From assembly GCF_900105985.1 (NCBI RefSeq), contig NZ_FNUB01000005.1, forward strand, positions 930,001 through 994,000: 64,000 nt of DNA, given 5' to 3'. The notes under the pieces are model-generated. The model did no database searches. It had not been told where the DNA came from and was given only the letters and a program-made list of their open reading frames with translations. Position 1 is the first letter of the stretch. Every line of letters starts with the position of its first letter. The stretch comes from Tenacibaculum sp. MAR_2010_89. Lineage in GTDB: Bacteria > Bacteroidota > Bacteroidia > Flavobacteriales > Flavobacteriaceae. Both the position numbers and the translations under genes were made by a program. Positions 9,642 through 20,140 of this stretch are shown one piece after another.

Positions 9642-12047
9642 ATGATTGAAAATAAAGAGCTAGAGCTTGCTTTACAGTTTATAGAGAAAACAGACAGGAA
9701 TCTTTTTATTACAGGAAAAGCTGGTACAGGAAAAACTACTTTTTTGCATAAAATTAAAAGTGAATCCTTAAAAAGAATGGTTATTGTTGCTCCGACTGGT
9801 GTTGCAGCAATCAATGCAAAAGGAGTTACTATTCATTCTTTTTTCCAAATGCCATTTGGTCCTATTTTACCAAATCAAATAACAAATACTTCTAATCAAC
9901 AACGTAAATTTTCGAAAACTAAAATTGATATTATAAAATCGTTAGATTTAGTTGTTATTGATGAAATTAGTATGGTTAGAGCTGATTTATTAGATGGAAT
10001 AGACCAAGTAATGCGTCGATATAAGAATAGAAATAAAGTGTTTGGTGGTGCTCAGGTTTTAATGATTGGAGATTTACAACAGTTGGCCCCGGTAGTAAAA
10101 CCAAATGAATGGAGTTTGCTTCAGCAGTATTATAAAACTGTTTATTTTTTTAGTAGTAAAGCATATCAAGAAGCAAATGTAGTTTCTATTGAGTTAAAAT
10201 ATATTTACCGTCAAAAAAATGAGAAATTCATTAAAATTTTAAATGAGATTAGAAATGATTCTTTGTCAAAAGAATCTGCTAGTATTTTAAATGAACATTA
10301 TAATCCTACCTTTTCTCCAAGTAAAGAAGATGGATATATAACCTTAACAACACATAATAAAAGAGCGAACTCAATTAATGATTCAGAATTAAAGGAATTA
10401 AAAACAAGAAGTAGTTATTTTGAAGCTGAAGTTTCTGGAAAGTTTAATGAGAATTCGTATCCTAATAGTGAAAAGTTAGAGTTAAAAGTTGGAGCTCAAG
10501 TAATGTTTATAAAAAACGACTCTTCACCTGAAAAAAGATATTTTAATGGGAAAATAGGAATTGTTACTGATATTTCTAGTGATTCAGTTACAGTACAGTG
10601 TAGGAATGAGATAGATGAAATTATTACAGAAAAAGAAACTTGGGAAAATATTAATTATTCAATTAATGAAGATACTAAAGAAATTAAAGAAGACATAGCG
10701 GGTTCTTTTTCTCAAATTCCATTACGATTAGCATGGGCAATAACTATTCATAAAAGTCAAGGTTTAACGTTTGAAAAAGCTGTTATAGACGCAGAAGCTT
10801 CTTTTGCTCATGGACAAACTTATGTGGCTTTGAGTAGATGTACTTCTTTAGAAGGATTGGTATTAAAAACACAAATTTCTAGTAATGCAATAATTAATGA
10901 TAAAACGGTAAGTTCATTTAATGAAAGTGTTGAAGAGAATCATCCTAATGAACAAGTATTAAATGAATCTGAAAAGCAGTTTCAATTAAATCTAGTTTCT
11001 GAATTGTTCGATTATCAGTATTTATTGTATCCAGTTACTCGTTTAATTGATATTTTTTATAAGAATAAAACAAGTATAAAAGGTGAGGTGATTGATTATT
11101 TGCAAGTTATAAAAGATGAAGGGGTAGTTACTTTAATGAAGGTTTCCAATGGGTTTAAAAATCAATTAAGTCAAATGTCTAATGATGAAGTTTTACCAGA
11201 ACATAGTTCAGTTATTCAGGAACGATTTATAAAAGCTGTAGATTATTTTTTAACGCAAACAAATGATAAAATACAAACACCATTAGATGCTATTTCTTTT
11301 TCGTCTGATAATAAAGCAGTAAAAAAAGATTTCTCTAAACAGTTTGATGCCTTACAGGAAAAACTTGAAGAAAAGTTATTTGCGTTAAAAAAAATGACAA
11401 AGGGTTTTAAAGTACAAGAGTATTTACAAGTAAGGGCGAATGCTGTATTGCAAAAAACAGCACCTACTAAAAAGAAAAAACTTTCTTCAAAAAGAGACCC
11501 GATTTTGGCTTTAAAATTACGTGAATTAAGAGATAATATTTCTAAATCTTTAAGTATTCCACATTTTCAAGTATTTACGCAAGAAACATTATATGCAATT
11601 TGCGATGCATTACCAAGAACTAAAAAAGAATTGTTAAAGGTAAATGGAATGGGGAAAATTCGTGTTAATAAACACGGGGAAGAAATTTTAGAGGTTGTAG
11701 AAGAATACTGTAAAGAGAATGGTATAAATAAGTTAAATGAACAAAAAAAGGAAGATAAAAAGTCAACTAAACAAATTAGTTTTGAGTTGTTTAAATCTGG
11801 AATGTCCTTAAAAGAGATAGCAAATGAAAGATCTTTAACAGTGGGTACCATAGAAAGTCATTTGGTTAGTTTTATACCTTCTGGAGAGGTTGATGTTTTA
11901 GAGTTAATTTCCTTAGAAAAGTATAAAAAAATAATTAAAGATATTGAAAATACTGAATTTGAAAGCTTGTCTGATCTTAAAGGTAAACTAGATAAAAGTT
12001 ATTCTTATATGGAACTTCGTATGATTTTACTGTCTATAGAAAAATAA
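9642..12047 (+). CDS. Pif1-like superfamily 1 DNA helicase with HRDC and HTH domains
   Basis: 801 residues. Walker A GKAGTGKTTF near residue 26, GVAAINAKGVTIHSFF, Walker B VVIDEISM near residue 105, IGDLQQLAPV, and near the end of the motor IHKSQGLTFEKAVIDAE and YVALSRC. This order is that of Pif1/RecD-type 5'-3' helicases, which unwind G-quadruplexes and forked DNA. After a long linker comes an HRDC-like module (about 625-695, ETLYAICDALPRTKKELLKV) and a C-terminal helix-turn-helix (about 715-755, SLKEIANERSLTVGTIESHL) as in RecQ-related proteins. Single gene, own terminator. The extra domains make it about twice the size of a minimal bacterial Pif1. Confidence 0.88.
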   Translation: MIENKELELALQFIEKTDRNLFITGKAGTGKTTFLHKIKSESLKRMVIVAPTGVAAINAKGVTIHSFFQMPFGPILPNQITNTSNQQRKFSKTKIDIIKSLDLVVIDEISMVRADLLDGIDQVMRRYKNRNKVFGGAQVLMIGDLQQLAPVVKPNEWSLLQQYYKTVYFFSSKAYQEANVVSIELKYIYRQKNEKFIKILNEIRNDSLSKESASILNEHYNPTFSPSKEDGYITLTTHNKRANSINDSELKELKTRSSYFEAEVSGKFNENSYPNSEKLELKVGAQVMFIKNDSSPEKRYFNGKIGIVTDISSDSVTVQCRNEIDEIITEKETWENINYSINEDTKEIKEDIAGSFSQIPLRLAWAITIHKSQGLTFEKAVIDAEASFAHGQTYVALSRCTSLEGLVLKTQISSNAIINDKTVSSFNESVEENHPNEQVLNESEKQFQLNLVSELFDYQYLLYPVTRLIDIFYKNKTSIKGEVIDYLQVIKDEGVVTLMKVSNGFKNQLSQMSNDEVLPEHSSVIQERFIKAVDYFLTQTNDKIQTPLDAISFSSDNKAVKKDFSKQFDALQEKLEEKLFALKKMTKGFKVQEYLQVRANAVLQKTAPTKKKKLSSKRDPILALKLRELRDNISKSLSIPHFQVFTQETLYAICDALPRTKKELLKVNGMGKIRVNKHGEEILEVVEEYCKENGINKLNEQKKEDKKSTKQISFELFKSGMSLKEIANERSLTVGTIESHLVSFIPSGEVDVLELISLEKYKKIIKDIENTEFESLSDLKGKLDKSYSYMELRMILLSIEK

Positions 12048-12114
12048 ATAACTTTATTGAAGTTGTTAGCTATTTATAGAAGAAAGTGTTGAAGTTAATT
12101 GAAGTATTTAAAAA

Positions 12115-12157
12115 ATAAACGAAGCATAAAATATTATTTTATGCTTCGCTTTTTTTT
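12115..12157. terminator. Bidirectional terminator between helicase and DUF547 genes
   Basis: Perfect 13-bp arms (CGAAGCATAAAAT / ATTTTATGCTTCG) with a 3-nt loop, an A-run on one side and eight T on the other. It separates convergent genes. Confidence 0.9.
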
Positions 12158-12195
12158 AAGGGGAAAAATTAAAAGGGGAGTTGTCTATTGTTTCA

Positions 12196-12906
12196 TTATT
12201 TTTCGTTTAAATCCCAGTTATAATTTAAATAAACAACTTCGGCATTGTCATTAGCTTTTATTTTAGAGTATTTATTGATATAATCTACTAAGCTATTTTT
12301 TGAAGTAAAATCTTCTTGATACCATTCAAAAACTTTGGAAACTTCTACTTTATTTAATGAGATTTTATTTTTGGTTGAATCGTTAATGAATTTTTTCATT
12401 AATGCTTCTAATTTAGCATTAATGTTTTTTTCAGTAAAAGCATAAGGAGGGAAACATGGTCCAGATTTTGAAGCTGCATTTAATCCAACATGTACTCTTG
12501 CATCATCATGCCATCTTCGTAAAATCTTATGTTCAATATAATCTAAAGTGTATTCTTTTTTACCAACTTTAGCAATAGGTAGCTTCCATGCATTTTTACC
12601 TTGTCTTTTAATTGCTGTTATTTTTTTAAGAGGGTAACTATCTAAAACTAATTTAATAGTGTACGCATTGTAAGCATTCATCCAAAAAGCTTTAGCTTTA
12701 TTTGAAGACCATCTCTTGCCTGGTATTGTGTTATCTAAGTGTTTAAGGTATATATCTAAAAGAGCACGATTTTTACGTAGTCCTTTGTAATCAACATTAC
12801 CCTTGTTGTCAACATATGTTTTTAAAAGTGCATTAAAAACATCAGTTTGAGCTTGTGTTTGTATACTTATAAAAAGTAAGCAGATTATAATAATAGTTTT
12901 TCGCAT
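12196..12906 (-). CDS. DUF547 family exported protein
   Basis: 236 residues with a Sec signal peptide (MRKTIIIICLLFISIQTQAQ, cleavage after AQA/AQT region). The rest is the DUF547 domain: AFWMNAYNAYTIKLVL, YTLDYIEHKILRR, VHVGLNAASKSGPCFPPYAF. A conserved Cys and His are present (HVGLNAASKSGPC), and some have compared this fold to papain-like or transglutaminase-like enzymes, but no activity is established. Probably periplasmic. Stands alone: the next gene upstream on this strand is absent and a 688-bp gap follows. Confidence 0.85.
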   Translation of the reverse strand: MRKTIIIICLLFISIQTQAQTDVFNALLKTYVDNKGNVDYKGLRKNRALLDIYLKHLDNTIPGKRWSSNKAKAFWMNAYNAYTIKLVLDSYPLKKITAIKRQGKNAWKLPIAKVGKKEYTLDYIEHKILRRWHDDARVHVGLNAASKSGPCFPPYAFTEKNINAKLEALMKKFINDSTKNKISLNKVEVSKVFEWYQEDFTSKNSLVDYINKYSKIKANDNAEVVYLNYNWDLNEK

Positions 12907-13594
12907 AATTTTTTGATTATTGATAAATTGTATAGTTCCTTGGACGAATAAGAATTTAATTCATTACATGATGGTTCTTAAAATATTGAATTTTAACGTT
13001 CCTTTAGGAGCGGTATTATCTTTTAATAATACAGGAAGGTCTATTTAAAGTACTGTATAATAATTTTATGTATGTTGTTGTTAATGAAGTCTTTGTTGTT
13101 TTTTTTGTTATGGATTATTGTTTTGATGATTAATACTTTATCATATAAGTTTAGAGTACTTAAGGGGAGGAGTTAATGTTTTTTGTAGTATTACTTTATT
13201 TAAATTAATCTAATAATAATCTTTTTCAAATTTAAATAGAAGCCATTTTTTGAGTAAGTAGTAAAATCGATTTTACGATTTTTTATATTGATAACTTTAT
13301 TAGATTAATTAAAGGAAATAATTACATGAAAAAAAGTGAAATTTAATATTATTAATGGCTTTTTCACTACATAATAATGATGAAGCTAAAAGAAAATTTT
13401 TGAAATATTTAATAAAGTGAGAATGAGTTGTAATTGGGTAAATACTGGTGGTTCATGGAAAATAATTGGTTTGTGATTAATCAATAAGAACTTTTTTTTA
13501 AGAATAATATTGTAAAAAATTAACGTTTTTTTGTTAAAAACTTTAATAATCAGTAATTTAGTCGTGATTAATTAACTAAATAAACCCTTCAAAA
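12907..13594. other. Long gene-poor interval
   Basis: No convincing gene. A perfect 16-bp palindrome (GTAAAATCGATTTTAC) lies at 13261-13276. Between about 13326 and 13480 are short open stretches with ATG codons, including one ending SCNWVNTGGSWKIIGL, but none has a start, length or composition that supports a gene. No TAnnTTTG box was seen for either flanking divergent gene. It should hold the promoters of the DUF547 and protease genes. Confidence 0.5.
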
Positions 13595-15925
13595 ATGAAA
13601 AATTACTTTTTAAAAGTAGTCATTTTGACTGCTGTGCTTTTATGTACAAAAAATTTAAATGCCCAGAAGGTATTTAAAATAGGTGATGAGTTCGATTCTG
13701 ATATTAAAGTCACCAAAAGTTATCAAAAATTTAAAAGAACTGCATCAAAAATTAATGAAAAAGAATTAGTTTACAAAAAAGAATTCTTTTCAGAAAATTC
13801 TTCTTACATCAAAATTTATTTTAAAAATTTCGATTTAGCTCCTGGAGATTATGTAAAAATCACAGGTAGTAAAAGTAAAGAGTCTATTATTTATGGTGGA
13901 CAAGGTAAAATTGTAGATAATAATATGACTATGATCAGTGATTTTTGGTCAAAAGTATTGTTTGATGAGAAAGTAGAAGTTAAGTTGTATTCTTCAGGAA
14001 AGGCAAGTAAGCATAATGGATTTGAAATTAGTAAAGTAGCTTATGGTTATAGTGAAGAAAGAATAATGAAAAAATTGGCTAATCAAAGAAGATCTATCTG
14101 TTCTAATGACGATAAAGAACGAATTTCTTGTTATCAAGGTACTGAAATGTATGAGAAGGCAAAAGCTGTATGTAGGTTATTAATTGGTGGTAGTTCTTTA
14201 TGTACTGGATGGTTATTAGGTAATGAAGGTCATTTAATGACTAACAATCACTGTATAGGATCTGCTTCTGATGCTCAAAACACAGATTTTATGTTCAATT
14301 ATCAATATGATGGATGTTCAGGTTCTACAAATGCACAGTCTAATGTAGTGGCATCTTCAGCTACATTTGTAAAAACAAATTCATCACTTGATTATACATT
14401 AGTTAAGTTACCTGTTAATCCTACAAATACTTATGGTTTTTTAAGCTTAAGTTCTGCTGTTACTTCAAAAGGAGATAGAATATATATTCCTCAACACCCA
14501 GGAGGAAGAAGAAAAGAGATTTCTGTTAAGTCTGATAGAGATGCTACTCCTGATGGTTTTTCTAGAGTGTTTGAAAGTTCTTCTGGATCTGGTCAACAAG
14601 TAAGATATTATGCAGATACTGAAGGAGGAAGTTCTGGGTCTCCAGTATTAGATTATAATTCTAATTTAGTGATAGCAATTCATAACACAGGTGGTTGTCC
14701 TAATGGGTCTTATGGAAGGTCAGATAATTTAATTAGTTCAATTGGTTCTGATATGCCAGCTAAAGGAGTTGATAATAATGGTGGTGGAGGAAATCCACCA
14801 GGTGGTAGTTGTAGTAATACAGTATCTTCATTTCCTTACAATCAAAGTTTTGAAAACACTATAGGGAACTGGAAGCAAAGTACATCTGACGATTTTAATT
14901 GGGCTACTAGATCTGGATCAACACCTTCAAGCAACACAGGACCAACTTCAGCCAATGCAGGGAGTTATTATTTATATATGGAATCTTCCTCTCCAAATTA
15001 TTCAAACAAGTCAGCAATAATAACTTCTCCTTGTTTTGATTTAAAACAAGCTAGTAATGCTTCTTTATCATTTAAATATCATATGTATGGTACTTCAGCT
15101 ATGGGTAACTTAAAGGTAGAAGTAAGTATTGATAAAGGTGTAAATTGGACAAGTGTTTGGCAAAAATCAGGAAATCAAGGAAATTCATGGCAAACAGCAA
15201 GTGTTAATTTAGATAGTTATGTAGGTAAAGATGTTCAAGTAAGATTTAATGGTGTAACAGGAACAACTTGGCAAGGTGATATGGCTATCGATCAGTTATC
15301 TGTTTCAACAGGAAGTACTGGAGGTGGAAACTCTACTGTAAGTTTAGAGATAACTTTTGATAATTATTCTTCTGAAACAAGCTGGGAAATAACTAATAGT
15401 TCTAATACTGTTGTTGCTTCTGGTAATAATTATAACAGTCAAGCAAGTGGTTCGAAAATTACTGTAAATAAAACTTTACCTAATGGATGTTATAGTTTAA
15501 TATTTAAAGATTCTTATGGAGACGGTATATGTTGTAGTTATGGAAATGGATCTTATAAACTAACTAATAGTTCTGGAACTGTTTTAGCATCAGGAGGTCA
15601 GTTTACAAGTACAGATACTAAAGCTTTCTGTATTGGAACAAATGCTGTAGAAAATGCGGTAGAAGTTTTTACACCTACTTCAGTTGTTATAGATGACTTA
15701 ATGGTGTACCCTAATCCTTCTAACAGCGTATTGAATATAATTATACCAGAAAGAAAATTAAACGGTTCTTATCGAATAGTTAACTTAACTGGGGCAGTTA
15801 TTAAAAAAGGATCATTGTCTAAATCTATATCTGTAGAGGAAATAAAAGCAGGATTTTATGTATTAGAGGTACAAAGTACTAAGCATTCTTATTCTAAGAG
15901 TTTTATAAAAACTAATAAAAACTAG
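13595..15925 (+). CDS. Secreted trypsin-like serine endopeptidase with MAM-type domain and T9SS tail
   Basis: 776 residues. Signal peptide ends near NAQ (residue 24). The peptidase domain (about 185-385) shows H219 in MTNNHC, D266 in SLDYTLVKL and S347 in EGGSSGSPV, with many Cys for disulfides, as in lysyl-endopeptidase-like S1 enzymes. A Gly/Asn/Pro linker leads to a MAM/jelly-roll domain (about 408-573, FPYNQSFEN...DMAIDQLSV), then a second Cys-containing beta module (GDGICCSYGNGSYKL), and a C-terminal type IX sorting domain beginning VYPNPS (about 705-776). Expected to be released or anchored at the cell surface by the type IX system. Probably digests external protein. Confidence 0.9.
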   Translation: MKNYFLKVVILTAVLLCTKNLNAQKVFKIGDEFDSDIKVTKSYQKFKRTASKINEKELVYKKEFFSENSSYIKIYFKNFDLAPGDYVKITGSKSKESIIYGGQGKIVDNNMTMISDFWSKVLFDEKVEVKLYSSGKASKHNGFEISKVAYGYSEERIMKKLANQRRSICSNDDKERISCYQGTEMYEKAKAVCRLLIGGSSLCTGWLLGNEGHLMTNNHCIGSASDAQNTDFMFNYQYDGCSGSTNAQSNVVASSATFVKTNSSLDYTLVKLPVNPTNTYGFLSLSSAVTSKGDRIYIPQHPGGRRKEISVKSDRDATPDGFSRVFESSSGSGQQVRYYADTEGGSSGSPVLDYNSNLVIAIHNTGGCPNGSYGRSDNLISSIGSDMPAKGVDNNGGGGNPPGGSCSNTVSSFPYNQSFENTIGNWKQSTSDDFNWATRSGSTPSSNTGPTSANAGSYYLYMESSSPNYSNKSAIITSPCFDLKQASNASLSFKYHMYGTSAMGNLKVEVSIDKGVNWTSVWQKSGNQGNSWQTASVNLDSYVGKDVQVRFNGVTGTTWQGDMAIDQLSVSTGSTGGGNSTVSLEITFDNYSSETSWEITNSSNTVVASGNNYNSQASGSKITVNKTLPNGCYSLIFKDSYGDGICCSYGNGSYKLTNSSGTVLASGGQFTSTDTKAFCIGTNAVENAVEVFTPTSVVIDDLMVYPNPSNSVLNIIIPERKLNGSYRIVNLTGAVIKKGSLSKSISVEEIKAGFYVLEVQSTKHSYSKSFIKTNKN

Positions 15926-15950
15926 TGAATTAAATAAATCAGTCTAACAA

Positions 15951-15987
15951 AAAAAAGAGCTCAGAAATATTTCTGAGCTCTTTTTAT
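15951..15987. terminator. Bidirectional terminator, protease / suf operon
   Basis: Inverted repeat AAAAAGAGCTCAGAAA / TTTCTGAGCTCTTTTT with a very tight loop, between convergent transcripts. Confidence 0.88.
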
Positions 15988-16006
15988 TATAATAGTAAAG
16001 AATTGA

Positions 16007-17320
16007 TTATAAATCGAATCCTATGTTAACTCCTAGTTTGTTGGCAATAAGCTTGTTAATTCTCTTTTTAACTTCTGGTATTTTTACGCTTTCTAAAACA
16101 GTGTTGGCAAAAGCATACATTAATAAAGCTTGGGCTTCTTTTTTAGGAATCCCTCTTTGCTGCATGTAAAATAATGCTTGGTCATCAAGTTGACCTATAG
16201 TACATCCATGAGAACATTTAACATCATCAGCAAATATTTCTAATTGAGGTTTTGCATTAATGGTAGCTTTATCACTTATAAGTACATTGTTGTTTTGTTG
16301 GTAAGCGTTCGTTTTTTGAGCTTCTTTCTCTACAACAACTTTTCCATTAAAAACTCCAGTTGAGCGCTCTCCAAAGATACCTTTGTAATCTTGATGACTT
16401 TCACAGTTAGGTTCTATATGATGAACTAATGTATGATGGTCAACATGTTGTTTTCCTTCTATAATTGTAATTCCTTTTAATATAGAATCTATTCGCTCTC
16501 CCTTTTGGTAAAAATTAAGATTATTTCTTGTAATATTACCTCCAAATGAAAATGTATGAACAGAACAAACGCTTTCTTTTTGTTGCTCAATATAAGTGTT
16601 GTCAACTAAAGAAGCATTAATGTTGTCGTTTTGTATTTTGTAGTAATCTACAGTAGCATGAACATCTGTGTAGATTTCAGTAACAGAATTTGTTAAAACA
16701 GCATTGTCTGTTAAACTTTGATGGCGTTCAATTATTTGAACATGCGCATTATTTTCTACAACAACTAAGTTACGAGGCTGTAACATAGTTGCATTTTCTT
16801 TACCAGTGGTAAAGTTAATAATTTGAATAGGTTTTTCAACTTCAACACCTCTTGGTATGTGTATAAAAGCTCCTTCGTTAGCAAAAGCAGTATTTAAAGA
16901 TGTTAAATTATCTTGCTTAGCTATTTTATTGAAATAATTTTCAATTATAGGTTTGTATTTACTTTTTGTAAAGGCAGCAGATAATAAACAAATATCCATT
17001 CCATCATGAGTTGTGTTTGATAAAAATGAACTGTATTTACCATCTATAAAAACAACAGCATAGCTATCAATTTCATGTATGAAATACTTCTTTACATCAG
17101 CTAATTCAATTGCTATGTCATTATCTGGGAAAAGACTATAGTCTTCTTTTAAAACTGAATTTAAAGATGTGTATTTCCAAGCTTCTAATTTTTTAGAAGG
17201 GAAGCCTAAGTCTTCAAAGTTTTGTAAAGCTTTTGTGCGAATATCATGAATATCAGAATTGATATTGATTCCGTTTTCAAAAGCTACATATGATGATATT
17301 AATTTTTCTTTCAACTCCAT
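16007..17320 (-). CDS. sufD: Fe-S cluster assembly protein SufD
   Basis: 437 residues, right-handed beta-helix scaffold subunit. Recognised by FPSKKLEAWKYTSL near the N-terminus and, near the C-terminus, DDVKCSHGCTIGQLDDQALFYMQQRGI with the conserved Cys/His, as in SufB/SufD proteins. Pairs with SufB and binds the SufC ATPase. Last gene of the minus-strand suf operon, 51 bases after sufC. Confidence 0.96.
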   Translation of the reverse strand: MELKEKLISSYVAFENGININSDIHDIRTKALQNFEDLGFPSKKLEAWKYTSLNSVLKEDYSLFPDNDIAIELADVKKYFIHEIDSYAVVFIDGKYSSFLSNTTHDGMDICLLSAAFTKSKYKPIIENYFNKIAKQDNLTSLNTAFANEGAFIHIPRGVEVEKPIQIINFTTGKENATMLQPRNLVVVENNAHVQIIERHQSLTDNAVLTNSVTEIYTDVHATVDYYKIQNDNINASLVDNTYIEQQKESVCSVHTFSFGGNITRNNLNFYQKGERIDSILKGITIIEGKQHVDHHTLVHHIEPNCESHQDYKGIFGERSTGVFNGKVVVEKEAQKTNAYQQNNNVLISDKATINAKPQLEIFADDVKCSHGCTIGQLDDQALFYMQQRGIPKKEAQALLMYAFANTVLESVKIPEVKKRINKLIANKLGVNIGFDL

Positions 17321-17371
17321 TGTTGTTAGTTTAAAAGTGTATAAGTTTAAAAAGTTATTCTTTTAAACTTC

Positions 17372-18124
17372 TTAACTATTTACCTCTTCCTTAATCCAAT
17401 CATAACCTTTAGCTTCTAATTCTAAAGCTAAAGAAGCATCACCAGATTTAACAATTTTTCCATTGTGTAAAACGTGTACAAAATCTGGTACGATATAATC
17501 TAATAAACGTTGGTAGTGCGTAATTACAATTACAGCATTGTCTTTAGATTTTAATTTATTTACACCATTTGCTACAATACGTAAAGCATCAATATCTAAA
17601 CCAGAATCAGTTTCATCTAAAATAGCTAGTTTAGGCTCTAACATAGCCATTTGAAATATTTCATTACGCTTCTTTTCTCCTCCAGAAAAACCTTCGTTTA
17701 AAGAGCGCGATAAAAATTTACGGTCTATTTCTAATAATTCAGATTTTTCACGAATCATTTTAAGCATATCTTTAGCAGGCATTTCTTCTAAGCCTTTTGC
17801 TTTACGAGATTCGTTTATAGCTGTTTTAATAAAATTAGTTACGGTAACACCAGGTATTTCTACTGGATATTGAAAAGATAAAAACACACCGTTATGAGCT
17901 CTTTCTTCTGGAGCTAGTTCGCTAATGTCTTCACCATTTAATTCAATAGTTCCGTTAGTAACGTCATATTCTTCTTTACCTGCAACAATGTTTGCAAAAG
18001 TACTTTTACCAGCACCATTTGGCCCCATTATAGCATGAACTTCACCAGCTTTTATTTCTAAATTTAGCCCTTTTAAAATAGCTTTATCCTCTATCTGTGC
18101 GTGTAAATTTTCTATTTTTAACAT
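17372..18124 (-). CDS. sufC: Fe-S cluster assembly ATPase SufC
   Basis: 250 residues, ABC-type ATPase. Walker A GPNGAGKST (about 34-42), signature LNEGFSGGEKKRNE, Walker B LAILDETDSGLD and the switch His in VIVITHYQRLL. The E-T/D-S-G-L-D run and the signature are diagnostic for SufC rather than for transport ATPases. Drives conformational change of the SufBD scaffold. Confidence 0.97.
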   Translation of the reverse strand: MLKIENLHAQIEDKAILKGLNLEIKAGEVHAIMGPNGAGKSTFANIVAGKEEYDVTNGTIELNGEDISELAPEERAHNGVFLSFQYPVEIPGVTVTNFIKTAINESRKAKGLEEMPAKDMLKMIREKSELLEIDRKFLSRSLNEGFSGGEKKRNEIFQMAMLEPKLAILDETDSGLDIDALRIVANGVNKLKSKDNAVIVITHYQRLLDYIVPDFVHVLHNGKIVKSGDASLALELEAKGYDWIKEEVNS

Positions 18125-18216
18125 CTTAATATTTATGCTGTTTGCTTTTGGTTTTTAAACCACAAGCGTGTGATTTTTACAATTAATATATTATGTGGAA
18201 TTAATTTTATTGGAAT

Positions 18217-19665
18217 TTATCCAACACTTCCTTCTAGTGAAATCTCTAATAATTTTTGAGCTTCAACAGCAAATTCCATAGGAAGTTTGTTTAAAACTTC
18301 TTTACTAAATCCATTAACAATTAAAGCGATTGCCTTTTCAGTGTCAATACCTCTTTGGTTACAATAAAACAATTGATCTTCTCCAATTTTACTTGTAGTA
18401 GCTTCATGTTCTATTTGAGCTGATTTGTTTTTTACTTCAATGTAAGGGAATGTATGTGCACCACATTCATTACCCATTAATAAAGAATCACATTGAGAGA
18501 AATTACGTGCGTTTTCAGCTCTAGAATTTATTTGAACTAAACCTCTATAGCTATTCTGAGATTTTCCTGCAGAAATACCTTTAGATATAATTGTAGATTT
18601 AGTGTTTTTTCCTAAATGAATCATCTTAGTACCAGTATCGGCTTGTTGATGATTGTTAGTTACTGCAATTGAATAAAACTCTCCTACTGAGTTGTTTCCT
18701 TTAAGAATACAACTAGGATATTTCCATGTTACAGCAGAACCTGTTTCTACCTGAGTCCAAGAAATTTTTGCATTTGTTTCACACAAACCTCTTTTGGTAA
18801 CAAAATTGTAAACTCCTCCTTTTCCTTCTGCATTACCAGGATACCAGTTTTGAACTGTAGAATATTTTATTTCGGCATCATCCATTGAAATTAATTCAAC
18901 AACGGCTGCATGCAATTGGTTTTCATCTCTACTTGGAGCGGTACATCCTTCTAGGTAAGAAACATAACTTCCTTTGTCAGCAACAACTAAAGTTCTTTCG
19001 AATTGACCAGTACCTCCTTCATTAATTCTGAAATAGGTAGATAACTCCATTGGACAACGTACCCCTTTTGGAATGTAACAAAAAGAGCCATCAGAGAAAA
19101 CAGCTGAATTTAAAGCTGCATAGAAATTATCTGTAGTTGGTACTACTGTTCCTAAATATTTTTTAACTAATTCAGGATGTTCTTGAATAGCTTCAGATAT
19201 AGGCATGAAAATAATACCTTTTTCAGCTAAAGTTTCTTTGAAGGTAGTTGCAACAGATACAGAATCCATTACTATGTCAACAGCAACATTTGCTAACTTC
19301 TTTTGTTCATCAATAGAAATTCCTAAACGTTTAAAGGTGTCAAGTAATTCTGGATCAACCTCATCTAAACTATTTAATTTTGGTTTTTCTTTTGGTGCTG
19401 AATAATATGCTATTTCTTGGAAGTTTGGTTTTTCATAATGAACATTTGCCCATTCTGGTTCTTCCATTTGTTTCCAAACTCTAAAGGCTTCTAAACGCCA
19501 TTCAGTCATCCATTCTGGTTCGTTTTTCTTTTTAGAAATTGCACGAACCACTTCTTCATTTAACCCTTTTGCAAAGGTTTCACTTTCTATATCTGTATAA
19601 AAACCATATTCATATTCTTTGGTTTTTAATTCTTCTCGTAAATCGTCTTCAGTGTATTTACTCAT
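18217..19665 (-). CDS. sufB: Fe-S cluster assembly protein SufB
   Basis: 482 residues. Contains [20 protein letters not shown] at the end, [46 protein letters not shown] scaffold motifs and LYCNQRG-like tail ([13 protein letters not shown]). Scaffold on which the cluster is built with SufC and SufD. 92 bases upstream of sufC, 27 bases downstream of the A-type carrier gene. SufS and SufE are not in the window. Confidence 0.97.
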   Translation of the reverse strand: MSKYTEDDLREELKTKEYEYGFYTDIESETFAKGLNEEVVRAISKKKNEPEWMTEWRLEAFRVWKQMEEPEWANVHYEKPNFQEIAYYSAPKEKPKLNSLDEVDPELLDTFKRLGISIDEQKKLANVAVDIVMDSVSVATTFKETLAEKGIIFMPISEAIQEHPELVKKYLGTVVPTTDNFYAALNSAVFSDGSFCYIPKGVRCPMELSTYFRINEGGTGQFERTLVVADKGSYVSYLEGCTAPSRDENQLHAAVVELISMDDAEIKYSTVQNWYPGNAEGKGGVYNFVTKRGLCETNAKISWTQVETGSAVTWKYPSCILKGNNSVGEFYSIAVTNNHQQADTGTKMIHLGKNTKSTIISKGISAGKSQNSYRGLVQINSRAENARNFSQCDSLLMGNECGAHTFPYIEVKNKSAQIEHEATTSKIGEDQLFYCNQRGIDTEKAIALIVNGFSKEVLNKLPMEFAVEAQKLLEISLEGSVG

Positions 19666-19692
19666 CAGTTCTAAGTTCTGTTTTCAATAAGT

Positions 19693-20022
19693 TTATAAAG
19701 AGAAACTTTCTCCACACCCACAAGTTCTATTGGCATTAGGATTGTTAAAAACAAAACCTTTACCATTTAAACCCCCTGAGTATTCTAAAGTTGTTCCAAC
19801 TAAGTATAAAAAGCTTTTTTTATCAACAATAATTTTTACATTATTATCTTCAAAAACTTTATCGTCTTCTTGTTCTTTTTTGTCAAAAGTTAAATCGTAT
19901 GATAAGCCTGAGCATCCTCCACTTTTTACGCCAACCCTAACAAAATCGCTAGTAGCGTCAAAGCCATCATCAGTCATTAGTTGAACAACTTTCTTTTTTG
20001 CTGTGTCTGAAACTTTTATCAT
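19693..20022 (-). CDS. A-type Fe-S carrier (SufA/IscA/HesB family)
   Basis: 109 residues. The three cluster-binding cysteines are in place: C37 in SGGCSGLSY and C101/C103 in TCGCGESF. Carries clusters from the SufBCD scaffold to target proteins. First gene of the suf operon. Which of SufA, IscA or ErpA it is functionally cannot be told from sequence. Confidence 0.94.
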   Translation of the reverse strand: MIKVSDTAKKKVVQLMTDDGFDATSDFVRVGVKSGGCSGLSYDLTFDKKEQEDDKVFEDNNVKIIVDKKSFLYLVGTTLEYSGGLNGKGFVFNNPNANRTCGCGESFSL

Positions 20023-20053
20023 AATTTAAAGTAGATTAAATCTAAATGAACTG

Positions 20054-20061
20054 CAAAGATA
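20054..20061 (-). promoter_or_regulatory. -7 box of the suf operon
   Basis: TATCTTTG read on the minus strand, matching TAnnTTTG, 32 bases before the A-type carrier start codon. No clean TTG at -33 was found at the usual distance. Confidence 0.5.
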
Positions 20062-20140
20062 ATCACAAAATATGATTTTTATCATTTTTTGAAACTAATA
20101 TCATTTATAAGACTATAAAATTTGTTGATACTTTAAATAG

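Noticed and set aside
13320..13480. Possible small peptide genes in the gap before the protease
   Set aside because: The ATG at 13326 meets a stop after six codons; other frames are short, lack a promoter, and show no leader-peptide pattern.
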